NCBI RefSeq assembly: GCF_022179465.1
Contig: NZ_BPQV01000015.1
Span: 62,001 to 126,000, forward strand
DNA: 64,000 nt
Direction of reading: 5' to 3'
Source of the DNA: Methylobacterium organophilum
GTDB taxonomy: Bacteria; Pseudomonadota; Alphaproteobacteria; Rhizobiales; Beijerinckiaceae
Shown piece after piece: positions 50,662 through 58,772 of the stretch. Below the pieces are notes generated by a model. That model was not told the DNA's origin. It ran no database searches and worked only from the letters and a program-made list of their open reading frames with translations. Numbering within the stretch: position 1 is the first letter of the stretch; each line of letters opens with the position of its first letter. A program made the translations under genes and the position numbers.

Positions 50662-51636
50662 ATGTCACATCCTCAGGTGTTGAGAGACATGGCGCTGTTC
50701 GTTGAGGTCGCCAAAAGAAAAAGCTTCAGCCAGGCCGCCCTTGCCCTGGAGATGCCGGTCTCGTCCCTTTCGCGGCGGATCACCGTCTTCGAATCCACGA
50801 TCGGCGTCCGCCTGCTCGATCGCACCACCCGCAAGATCAGCCTGACCTCCTACGGGGAAGCCTATTTCAAGCAGGCCCTTCGCCTGGTCGAGGAGGCGCA
50901 GCGCGCCTACGACGACATCACGGCGGAGGCGAAGGGCCCCAGCGGGCTCCTCAAGATCGCCGCGCCGCCGGACACCTGGATGCTGCAGCATCTCTCGACC
51001 CTCCTGACGGAGTTCAAGGCCAACCACGCCTATGTCCAGCTCCAGATCGATCTCGGCTACGGTTCGGTCGATCTCGTGGGCGGCCGCTACGATCTCGCCC
51101 TCACCCTGGATCCGCCCCAGGAAGGCTCGGTCATCGCCCGCAAGATCATGGAGGTGGAGAACGGGATCTTCGCCGCCCCCGCCTATCTCGAGGATTGGGG
51201 CTGCCCGAATGTCCCGCAGGATCTCGTCGACCATCATGTGATCGTGCCCGGGCCGAGCGCGGAATGGGTGCTCAGCCGGGGCGGAGAGACCGCCACCGTC
51301 GCCGTCTCCGGACCGGTGTCGTCCAATTCCCCGACCCTGACCCGCCGCTTCGCGATCGAAGGCCAGGGGTTGTTCGCCGACAGCCTGTCCCATGTCCGGG
51401 CGGATGTGGAGAGCGGGGCGCTGGTTCAGGTCATGCCCACGTGGCGGCTCCAGCCCACCTCGATCCACATCGTGACGACCTCCCGGCTGCTGCCGGCCAA
51501 GGTCCGCAGCTTCATCGATTTCGCCGCCGAACGGTTTCCGGCGGTGACGAAGGCGTCGAACCGCGAGAACGCGCCCGCCGTCGTGTCCGCCGCGCACGAG
51601 ATGCCGTATCTGCGCCGGGTGATCCTTCCCCATTAG
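50662..51636 (+). CDS. LysR-family transcriptional regulator
   Basis: A 324-residue regulator. The N-terminal winged HTH is MALFVEVAKRKSFSQAALAL with PVSSLSRRITVFE and RLLDRTTRKISLT; the C-terminal half is the two-lobed co-inducer domain (LLKIAAPPDTW, GRYDLALTLD). It belongs to the CrgA/DmlR-like subgroup by its RLLDRTTRK and overall length. It is not divergent from an obvious target; the bcs operon is convergent on it. Target unknown. Confidence 0.9.
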   Translation: MSHPQVLRDMALFVEVAKRKSFSQAALALEMPVSSLSRRITVFESTIGVRLLDRTTRKISLTSYGEAYFKQALRLVEEAQRAYDDITAEAKGPSGLLKIAAPPDTWMLQHLSTLLTEFKANHAYVQLQIDLGYGSVDLVGGRYDLALTLDPPQEGSVIARKIMEVENGIFAAPAYLEDWGCPNVPQDLVDHHVIVPGPSAEWVLSRGGETATVAVSGPVSSNSPTLTRRFAIEGQGLFADSLSHVRADVESGALVQVMPTWRLQPTSIHIVTTSRLLPAKVRSFIDFAAERFPAVTKASNRENAPAVVSAAHEMPYLRRVILPH

Positions 51637-51638
51637 GG

Positions 51639-51680
51639 CGCTCTCCGCCGAAGCGGACACCGGTTCGGCGTGAGAGAGCG
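51639..51680. terminator. Hairpin after the LysR gene
   Basis: Two stacked 7-bp stems (CGCTCTC/GAGAGCG and CGCCGAA/TTCGGCG) with a 3-nt bulge start just after the stop at 51636. The bcs operon is convergent here, so the hairpin may serve both directions. Confidence 0.6.
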
Positions 51681-51806
51681 CGTCCCGACAGAGGCTTGGA
51701 GGAGCCGCTCCCGACGGATCGGGATCGCCCTCGGGCCTCGTTCCGGCGGCGCGCCGCGGCGGCCCTTGTTCCTTCCCGTCGACCGCGGCAGGCCGCCTGG
51801 GCGCCG

Positions 51807-52868
51807 TCACGGTCCCCCGGGCGGCCCCTTCGGCTTGTAGGCTTCGGGGGGCAGATCCTGCGACAGGCTCTCGTTGGTGGTGCGGCCCGGTGCCGGGCTC
51901 GGCGCCGGGGTGCGGCCGCCGGCCTCCGCCGGGTTCGGCACGTCGGTGATGTAGCGTTGCGGGCCGCCTGCGGCCGGTCCGGCCGGCTCGGGCGCCGATG
52001 CGGCGGGTGCCTGTTGGGTCGGCGCGATGTAGCGGCGCCCGCTCTGGTCGGCCGGGGCCGGTTCGGACCGGGGGGGCGCCGGGATCTCCGGCCGCGGCGG
52101 CGGAGAGGGCGGCGGCGCCTTGGGCGGCGGGGCCGGCCGGTCGTTCAACACGTTCGGCTCGTTCGGCGCGGGCTCGACCGCCGGCTTCGCGACCGGGGCC
52201 GGTCGCCGGGCCGCCTTCGGCCGGGGGCGGGTGACCGCGGGCCGCTCGACGGACGGGGCCGCCCCGGGCAGGGTGATCCGCAGCTTCTCGACCGCGGCGA
52301 CGAGATCGCCGAGGCTCGCCTGCGCCGTGCGGCAGAGCCGGATCCGCAGGGACAGGACCTTCCGGGGGGCGCCCGCCGCGGGCGCGGCATCGATCAGGCC
52401 CGGCCGCCGGCCGCTGCGCTGGAGCGCGCTCGGCCGCTCCAGCCATTGCCAAGCGTAGAGGCAATCCGCGCCCAGGGCCATGCCGACCGGGCCGTAGATG
52501 GTCTGCCGCGGGACGGGGAGCGCACGCAGGACTTGGCCGGGGAAGCGGACCGCGATCTCGCTCTCGATGCCGAACTGGCTCGGCTTGGCGAGGCGCGGCG
52601 GGAAGGCGAGGAGCAGATCCCCCGTCTCGTTGCGCAGGGCGATCTCGGCATGGTTGCGGCCGTCGCCGCCCTCGTAGCGGATGCGCTGGTCGAACCCGTC
52701 GCGCTGGCGCGTCTCGACGACGCCCGCGACCGGCCCGGCCCCCGGCAGGGTCAGGACCGGCACGGGCTGGGCCCGGGCCGGACCGGCCGGGACGAGCCCG
52801 CTCAGGAGGGCCAGGATCGCAGGAACCAGGAGGGTGAGAGGAGGGCGGCCGCGACGTCCGGATCTCAC
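51807..52868 (-). CDS. bcsN: Exported Pro-rich protein, BcsN-like
   Basis: 353 residues: signal peptide (LLVPAILALLSGLVPAGPARA), a globular beta-rich domain to about residue 215 (VVETRQRDGFDQRIRYEG, NHAEIALRN, PGQVLRALPVPR), then a long disordered Pro/Ala tail with an imperfect repeat (RRYIAPTQQAP and QRYITDVPNP). It is last in the bcs operon and overlaps the TPR gene by 4 nt. Position and the N-terminal domain suggest the alphaproteobacterial cellulose protein BcsN, but I cannot confirm this by alignment. Probably periplasmic. Confidence 0.55.
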   Translation of the reverse strand: MRSGRRGRPPLTLLVPAILALLSGLVPAGPARAQPVPVLTLPGAGPVAGVVETRQRDGFDQRIRYEGGDGRNHAEIALRNETGDLLLAFPPRLAKPSQFGIESEIAVRFPGQVLRALPVPRQTIYGPVGMALGADCLYAWQWLERPSALQRSGRRPGLIDAAPAAGAPRKVLSLRIRLCRTAQASLGDLVAAVEKLRITLPGAAPSVERPAVTRPRPKAARRPAPVAKPAVEPAPNEPNVLNDRPAPPPKAPPPSPPPRPEIPAPPRSEPAPADQSGRRYIAPTQQAPAASAPEPAGPAAGGPQRYITDVPNPAEAGGRTPAPSPAPGRTTNESLSQDLPPEAYKPKGPPGGP

Positions 52869-54898
52869 GGAAACCCCTTCTCGTTCGCTGTCGTGCCGGA
52901 GGATTGACGGCCGGGCACCGAGAAGCGGTCGCCTTCGGTGGAGCCGGCGCGGGCGCGGTCGGCCTGCTGGTCCTGCCAGAGCGTGCCCCGGGCCGGGGGG
53001 CTCAGCCCCTGCGGCTTGTCGAGGCCGTTGTAGCCGGGCAGCAGCGCGAAGCCATACCGTTCGTAAGGCATCGCGCCCGCACCGGCCACGCGGCGCGCGA
53101 CCAGCGGGGGATGGGCGGTCGCGGGTTCCGCGGCGTAGGTGCCCGGAGGGACCGGGTCGGTCAGGACGCGCTGCAGGGCGCCCGGCGGGTAGCGCAGGGC
53201 GTTGTCCAGGGAGACGGCAAGCGGGAACTCGTTGCGCTGGACGGCGGGCGGCGTGCCATCGCTCCGGGCACCGACCGTCGGCGCGTCCGGCCGGGGCACG
53301 CGGCCATAGGCGGCCGCGTCCGTCCGGGCGGGAGAGGCGGCCCGGGGGGCCGCGGGTGCGGGCGCGGCGACCGGGCCGGCGCAGGGCAGGGGAGGGCCGC
53401 CCGGATCCTCCCGGAACAGCATGTCCACGACCTTCGGGAACAGCCCGTCATAGCGGTTGACGACGGCCAGATACGGCCGTTGCCGCTTCAGGCGCTGCAG
53501 GGTGAGGGCGTAGCCGAACACCGTCGTCTCGCTCGGCAGCCAGGCGACCGCCCGCTGGAACCATTCGAGCGCCGTGTCGAACTGGCAGGAATTGTAGGCA
53601 TACCAGGCGAGCCCCTGCGCCCCCTCGCCGGACCCGCTGCCGATGACGACCTTGGCGTAGCGCTCGATGCGGGTCGGCTCGATGAAGGGCGGATTGGGCA
53701 GCGTCAGCTTGCGCTCGAGGATGTCGATGAAGAGCAGCTCGTTGCCGACGAAGCGGTCGCGCCAGGCATAGGCCACCTCCTCCGCCTCGCGCAGCATGTT
53801 GAGCTCGCGCAGGGTATGGGCCAGGCCGTGGGCGATCATGGCGTCGCCCCCGCGGGCGATCGCCATCTTGAACCACTCGAGCGCCTCCCGGAACTGGTGG
53901 CGCTTGTAGGCGTACCAGCCGAGCAGGCCGGTCTGGCCCGGGTCGCCGCTCTTGCGCGCATAGACCTGGAAGGCGGTGAGGTCGGCCACCTTGGGCGTCT
54001 GCGCCGGCTCGTCATGCAGGAAGGCGGCGATGCGCGCCCGCGTGATGTCGAGGCGGATGACGTCGAATTCCGAGCTTCCGTCCTGCGCCTGCCGCCCCAG
54101 GGCGATCAGGCGCTCGGCCTGATCCATGGTGAGGTGGCTCATCGCCTTCTGGATGGTGGCCAGGCGCGCGCCCGCATCCGCATTCCCGTCGAGCACGGAC
54201 TTGTACATCGCGAAGGCGTCCTCGGCGGCGCCGGTCGCGGCGAGGGCGTCGGCGATCGTCCAGATGCTCTCCACGTCGGCGGGATCGAGGGCGCCGGGAT
54301 CGGACCGGTAGAGGGCGACCACCTCCTCCGCGCTCTTGCCTGCGCTCTTGCCCGCGATCTCCCGGATGCGGTTGCGGAATTCCGCCCGGCGCAGCTTGCG
54401 CGCCAGCTCCTCGGAGGGCTGCCAGCCCGGCTCGACCGAGCGATGCGTGGCGATGGCGGCGCGCAGGTCCTCGAAGCGCCCCGCCGTGAACAGGTCCCAG
54501 AGCGGCGCCTCCTCGGGCGGGCTCGGCTGCAGGCTGTCGAGGTCGGTGGGCTCGGTCCAGCCCGGATAGAGCCGCTTGAGGCGCGCGATCTCCGCCTTCA
54601 TCCGGGCGGTCTGCTTCTGGGAGGCGTAGTAGCGCAGCGCGCTCTCGTCGACCATGCCGGCCGCCCCGCCCCCGGTCTCGGGATCGACCAGGATCGCGGG
54701 CGCCCGCACCCCGTCGCCGTAGACGACGCGCGGCCCGGGCGCCGGGGCGGGCGCGGCGTTCTGCGCCAGGGCGCCGGATCCGGTTCCCGGCAGGCCCGGG
54801 GCGGCGCAGGCGAGAAGGAGCGTGCCGAGGCCCCCCGCCAAGCGCGCGGGGAGGCGGGATGGGAGACGGCTCCGGCGAACAATCATTGGGCGAGACAT
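52865..54898 (-). CDS. Periplasmic TPR protein of the cellulose operon (BcsC-like, no porin domain)
   Basis: 677 residues from ATG 54898, overlapping the bcsZ stop by 16 nt. A signal sequence (LAGGLGTLLLACAAPGLPG) is followed by repeated helical pairs resembling TPRs, such as LLGWYAYKRHQFREALEWFK and GLAWYAYNSCQFDTALEWFQ. A Pro/Ala-rich C-terminal part follows. Classical BcsC is over 1000 residues and ends in an outer-membrane beta-barrel; no barrel-like alternating strands are visible here. It would scaffold the synthase in the periplasm; the outer-membrane exit may be BcsS or another protein. Confidence 0.75.
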   Translation of the reverse strand: MSRPMIVRRSRLPSRLPARLAGGLGTLLLACAAPGLPGTGSGALAQNAAPAPAPGPRVVYGDGVRAPAILVDPETGGGAAGMVDESALRYYASQKQTARMKAEIARLKRLYPGWTEPTDLDSLQPSPPEEAPLWDLFTAGRFEDLRAAIATHRSVEPGWQPSEELARKLRRAEFRNRIREIAGKSAGKSAEEVVALYRSDPGALDPADVESIWTIADALAATGAAEDAFAMYKSVLDGNADAGARLATIQKAMSHLTMDQAERLIALGRQAQDGSSEFDVIRLDITRARIAAFLHDEPAQTPKVADLTAFQVYARKSGDPGQTGLLGWYAYKRHQFREALEWFKMAIARGGDAMIAHGLAHTLRELNMLREAEEVAYAWRDRFVGNELLFIDILERKLTLPNPPFIEPTRIERYAKVVIGSGSGEGAQGLAWYAYNSCQFDTALEWFQRAVAWLPSETTVFGYALTLQRLKRQRPYLAVVNRYDGLFPKVVDMLFREDPGGPPLPCAGPVAAPAPAAPRAASPARTDAAAYGRVPRPDAPTVGARSDGTPPAVQRNEFPLAVSLDNALRYPPGALQRVLTDPVPPGTYAAEPATAHPPLVARRVAGAGAMPYERYGFALLPGYNGLDKPQGLSPPARGTLWQDQQADRARAGSTEGDRFSVPGRQSSGTTANEKGFP

Positions 54899-56082
54899 GA
54901 CGGGGCGCGCATCCGCGCCGCGATCAGCGCGAGGAGGTGGAGGGTGGTCGGATAGTAGTTCTGGTTGTCCTGGACCGTCCGCAGGGTTTCGGGAAAGGGG
55001 GTGCCGTCCGAGACGCAGGCCACGAGGGCGGGGATGGCGGTGTAGCCCGGCTCGCTCAGCCACTCGACGGTGTGGCCGTCCCCCGTGTCGACGATGGGCA
55101 GGCGCTCGCGGTCGAGGCCGCCCCAGAGCGTCCGGAACGGCGCGAAATCCTCCGGCCGGCCGAGGCCCGCCCAGGCCAGGTAGAGCGGGATCCGGATCGC
55201 GTTGTAGGAGAACAGCGCCGGGAAGCCGTCCGCCGGCCGCAGGGCCTCCTTGGCGGAGATCCACTCCGTCGGCAATTGGCTCGGCCCGAACCGGGATTGG
55301 CGCAGGAAGGACAGGCCGCTGCGGACGAGGGAGGCCCAGTCGTATTCCGGGGCGACGATGGCGAGGCGCGGGAAGGCCGGGAAGATCCAGTAGGACAGGT
55401 TGAGGAGCGGGCCGTCGGCGCGCTCCTGGCCGGAGAAGCCGGAGGCGGCGGGCAGCAGGAGCGCCCCGTGCGGGTCCTTGAACAGGATCGCCTTGCGGCC
55501 GAACTCGACGGCGATGCGCCGCGCGGCGGTCCGGTAGGAGGGCTCGTCCCAGGCGACCGAGGCCTCGGTCAGCGCCCAGGCCACGAGGATGTCGCCGTCG
55601 GTGGCGTTGTTCATGTCGGCGACGGCCGGGCGCTTGTCGGGCTCCCAGCGCCAGGCCAGGAGCTCGTCGGAGCGCACCATCAGGTTGGCCCGGGTCCAGC
55701 CCCAGATCCGCTCGAAGGCGGCCCGGTCGTTGGCGGCGAGCGCCAGCAGCATGCCGTAGCCCTGGCCCTCGCTGTGGCTGATCTGGCCGTTGGCCGTGTC
55801 GACGATCCGCCCCTGTTCCGTGACGAAGCGCGCCCGGTAGGCCCGCCAGGCGGCGTCGTTGCCGAGGGCGCCGGCGAGGTTCGGCCCGGAAGCGTTCTGC
55901 ACGGGGCGCTCCGCACGGGGCGGGTTCGGGATGGCGATGGCCGGTGGCACCGCGCCGGGCTCCGGCGGCGGGGCCTGGGCGAGGGCCGGCGCGGCGCCGG
56001 CACTCAGCCCGAGCCAGAGAGCGGCCGCGGCCGCGCGCCGCCGGCCGGGGCGGGGGCTGCGGCGTGGCGCGGGCGGGCTCAT
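54883..56082 (-). CDS. bcsZ: Endo-beta-1,4-glucanase BcsZ (GH8)
   Basis: 399 residues from ATG 56082 (4-nt overlap with bcsB). A signal peptide (ALWLGLSAGAAPALA) and a Pro-rich linker lead to a glycoside hydrolase family 8 domain. The catalytic Glu lies in SEGQGYGMLLAL and the Asp in NNATDGDILVAWAL. Substrate-site aromatics appear in GLLNLSYW-like LLNLSYWIFPAF and NAIRIPLYLAWAG. BcsZ trims or untangles nascent cellulose in the periplasm and is standard in bcs operons. Confidence 0.93.
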   Translation of the reverse strand: MSPPAPRRSPRPGRRRAAAAALWLGLSAGAAPALAQAPPPEPGAVPPAIAIPNPPRAERPVQNASGPNLAGALGNDAAWRAYRARFVTEQGRIVDTANGQISHSEGQGYGMLLALAANDRAAFERIWGWTRANLMVRSDELLAWRWEPDKRPAVADMNNATDGDILVAWALTEASVAWDEPSYRTAARRIAVEFGRKAILFKDPHGALLLPAASGFSGQERADGPLLNLSYWIFPAFPRLAIVAPEYDWASLVRSGLSFLRQSRFGPSQLPTEWISAKEALRPADGFPALFSYNAIRIPLYLAWAGLGRPEDFAPFRTLWGGLDRERLPIVDTGDGHTVEWLSEPGYTAIPALVACVSDGTPFPETLRTVQDNQNYYPTTLHLLALIAARMRAPSCLAQ

Positions 56083-58772
56083 GAATTCCTCCGGCCGAGC
56101 TGGCGCACGAGGCTCGTCGTGGCGAGCCCGAGGCAGAGCGCCATCACCAGCGTCATGCCGACATAGGAGAGCGGGTTCAGGGAGAGCCACGCCGCGGAGA
56201 CGAGCCGGAAATTGGCGAGCGTCCAGGGACGCGTCCCGATCAGCGCGACATGCTCCGGCTGGACGACGGAGAGCGTGCCGTTCGAGGCGTCGAGGAAGGC
56301 GGCGCGGCCGTGCAGGCGCGTCCAGACCACGGGGTCGACGAGGCAGGAGACCGAGGCCTTCAGCATCGAGGGATTGGGGGCGGTGACCACCACCGTGCTG
56401 TCCGCGAGGCCCGGGCCGCCGATCCCCTCCGCGATGATCAGCGAGGCGCGGGCGTTCTCCGAGACGGCGCCGGCCGCCGGGGCCTGGCTCGGGGTGGTGA
56501 GCGTCCGGTGCAGCCGCCGGGTCCGGTCCACCAGTTGCCGCCAGCCCTCCCGCAGCACGGCGGGGATGGAGGCCCCCGACAGCGTCTCGTCCCAGCGGGC
56601 GACGAGCGCCGCCTCGCTGGCGGCATCGTCGGGGGCCATCTCGGCCGCGTCGGCTTCCCCGGGCGGGGGCGCCGGGGCGGGCGCCGCGGAGGGGGCGGCG
56701 GGAGGCGCCGTGACGAGGGGAACGGCGGAGGCCGGCAGGGCGCAGCGCATCGGCAGGTTCCGCCGCAGCCGGTCGAGGGTCAGCACGCCCTCCGCGCCGA
56801 ACTGGCCCGGCGTGGCGAGCGTCTCGGCCCGTCCCTCCCAGATCCGGCGGATCTCCCCGGGATCGAGGCCGACCGCCTCGACCGTCACCGGGTTGAGGGC
56901 GCGGGCGGGCGCCACGACGAGCCGGGCGCCGCCCCCCGTCGCCGGGATCTCCGGGACCACCTCGAAATCGACGATGCGCCCGGCCGCGATGGCGAGCCGC
57001 GCCGCGAGGGTGGCGGCGGCATCCACCGTGTCCCGGTCCGCCGTCGGTAGCACCAGCTGCGGCCGGGCGCCGGCGGCGACGAAGGGCACGGCCCCGGCCT
57101 TGACCGCGGCGAGGTCGAGGCTTCGGGCGGCCTGGGCGAGATGCGGGATGGTCAGGCGGGTGCGGTCGAGGAACAGGAAGCGGGCCTGCCGGGCGGTGGG
57201 GGACAGGGTATCGCAGGTCTTGTCCGAGGCGTTGGGCAGGAGCGCGCTGATGTCGATCCGGTTCAGCCCCGGCCGCCACAGGCTCAGGGGCAGCGGGATC
57301 GCGGTGTCCTCGAACACCTCGCCCCGGGCATAGGGCAGCGGCACGCTCGCGGCGTTGCGGCCGTTGATGTCGACGATGATCTTGGCGCTCGGATCGAGGC
57401 CGGCCGCGTAGCCGCCGGCGAGATGCAGCATCACCTTGCCGTAGTCGGCGGGGACGAAATCGGCGGGGAAGCGCAGCTCCAGGCGGGTGCGCAGGAGGTG
57501 CCCGTTGAACTCCCGGGAGGTGATGCCGAGGCGCTCCAGGTCGATCGACTCGTTGCCGAAGACCTCGTAGCCGCGGGTGAGCGTGGCGAGGGTCGCGCCG
57601 GGGCCGCCCGCCTGGTTGTCCCGGGAGGCGGCGAGCTGCGCGGCGGCCTGCCGGACCTCGGCATCGCCGGGGCCGGTCACCACGAGGGTCGGCGCCCGGT
57701 TCCCCCGGGGGGGCAGCAGGGCGAGCCGGGGCCCGGTGATCGGCCCGAGGGCCTCGATCCCCTCGGTGTTGCGGATCTCGGCCGCGGTGCCGACCACGAG
57801 GTTGACGCCGCTGCGGCCGGCCATGGGGCCTCCGAAGGTGACGGCGGGGCGGGCGAGCCGCCCGACCAGGGCCACGCCCTGCACGGCGGCGATCATCCGC
57901 TCCAGCCGCGGCAGGCTCGGCTTCTCGCTCAGCAGCACCGCGATGGGCAGCGCCCCGCTCTCGTCGGGCTCCAGGGCGGCGAGGGCGTTCGCGTCGAGGT
58001 CGGTCGCCGGTGCCACCACGAGGCCCGAGCGGGAGGGATCGACCTGCGTCCAGAGCTCGAAGGTCGCGTCCGTGGAGCAATCGACCCGGTGGCGCTGGCT
58101 CGCCGTCAGCGTCACGGCGTTGTAGCCGCTCCGGAGCACGCCCTCCGGCACGGAGAACTCGACCACCTTGACCGCGCCGGGGGCCTGGATCCGGGTCGAG
58201 CCGACCCGCGTGCCGTTGACGAGGCCGGTCAGCACGGAGAATTCCGGCGCCACCGAGATTGCCGAGAGATACGAGACGCGCAGGCGCGCCGGCCCGCGCA
58301 CCTGACTCTCGGTCAGGTAGACCGGGTATTGCAGGATGTCCTCCTCGCCGGCGAGGCGGAAGCCGCGGGTGCCCGCGGGGAAGCGCCGGGCCGGGGCGAT
58401 CGCCGCCTGCGCCGCGGTGCGGCGGGCGGCCTCCGTGGCCGCGTCCGATCCGGCCGGGCGGCCCTGCGGGGCGGGCGCCTGGACGGGGGGCGGGGCGGCG
58501 GCGGGGGCAGCGGTCGGGACCGCAGTCGCGGCGGGCGCCTGTGCCGGCGGTGGGGGCGGCGCGGCCGGGGCCGCGCCCTGCGGCGGGCCGGCGGTCGGGC
58601 GCAGGGGGTCGCCCGTGGGCGGCACCGTCAGCCTTTCCGCCGGCCCCGTGCCGAGGAAGCTCTGGGCGCGGCAGGCCGGGGTCGGGAGGCCGGCCAGCGC
58701 CAGGAGCAGCCCGGCGAGGCCGAGGCGGCGCAGGCGCCCTTGGCAGGTCCGGACTCGCATGCGCGCCCTCAT
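56079..58772 (-). CDS. bcsB: Cellulose synthase periplasmic subunit BcsB
   Basis: 897 residues from ATG 58772 (overlaps the bcsA stop; ATG 58760 is an alternative). A signal peptide (LGLAGLLLALAGLPTPACRA) and a long Pro/Ala linker (about 45-120) precede the jellyroll and flavodoxin-like domains (SVPEGVLRSGYNAVTLTASQ, PLPLSLWRPGLNRIDISALL). A C-terminal membrane anchor (LNPLSYVGMTLVMALCLGLA) ends the protein. The motif HRVDCSTDATFELWTQ is typical for BcsB. It guides the glucan from BcsA across the periplasm. A second Pro/Ala insertion near 690-715 is unusual. Confidence 0.93.
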   Translation of the reverse strand: MRARMRVRTCQGRLRRLGLAGLLLALAGLPTPACRAQSFLGTGPAERLTVPPTGDPLRPTAGPPQGAAPAAPPPPPAQAPAATAVPTAAPAAAPPPVQAPAPQGRPAGSDAATEAARRTAAQAAIAPARRFPAGTRGFRLAGEEDILQYPVYLTESQVRGPARLRVSYLSAISVAPEFSVLTGLVNGTRVGSTRIQAPGAVKVVEFSVPEGVLRSGYNAVTLTASQRHRVDCSTDATFELWTQVDPSRSGLVVAPATDLDANALAALEPDESGALPIAVLLSEKPSLPRLERMIAAVQGVALVGRLARPAVTFGGPMAGRSGVNLVVGTAAEIRNTEGIEALGPITGPRLALLPPRGNRAPTLVVTGPGDAEVRQAAAQLAASRDNQAGGPGATLATLTRGYEVFGNESIDLERLGITSREFNGHLLRTRLELRFPADFVPADYGKVMLHLAGGYAAGLDPSAKIIVDINGRNAASVPLPYARGEVFEDTAIPLPLSLWRPGLNRIDISALLPNASDKTCDTLSPTARQARFLFLDRTRLTIPHLAQAARSLDLAAVKAGAVPFVAAGARPQLVLPTADRDTVDAAATLAARLAIAAGRIVDFEVVPEIPATGGGARLVVAPARALNPVTVEAVGLDPGEIRRIWEGRAETLATPGQFGAEGVLTLDRLRRNLPMRCALPASAVPLVTAPPAAPSAAPAPAPPPGEADAAEMAPDDAASEAALVARWDETLSGASIPAVLREGWRQLVDRTRRLHRTLTTPSQAPAAGAVSENARASLIIAEGIGGPGLADSTVVVTAPNPSMLKASVSCLVDPVVWTRLHGRAAFLDASNGTLSVVQPEHVALIGTRPWTLANFRLVSAAWLSLNPLSYVGMTLVMALCLGLATTSLVRQLGRRNS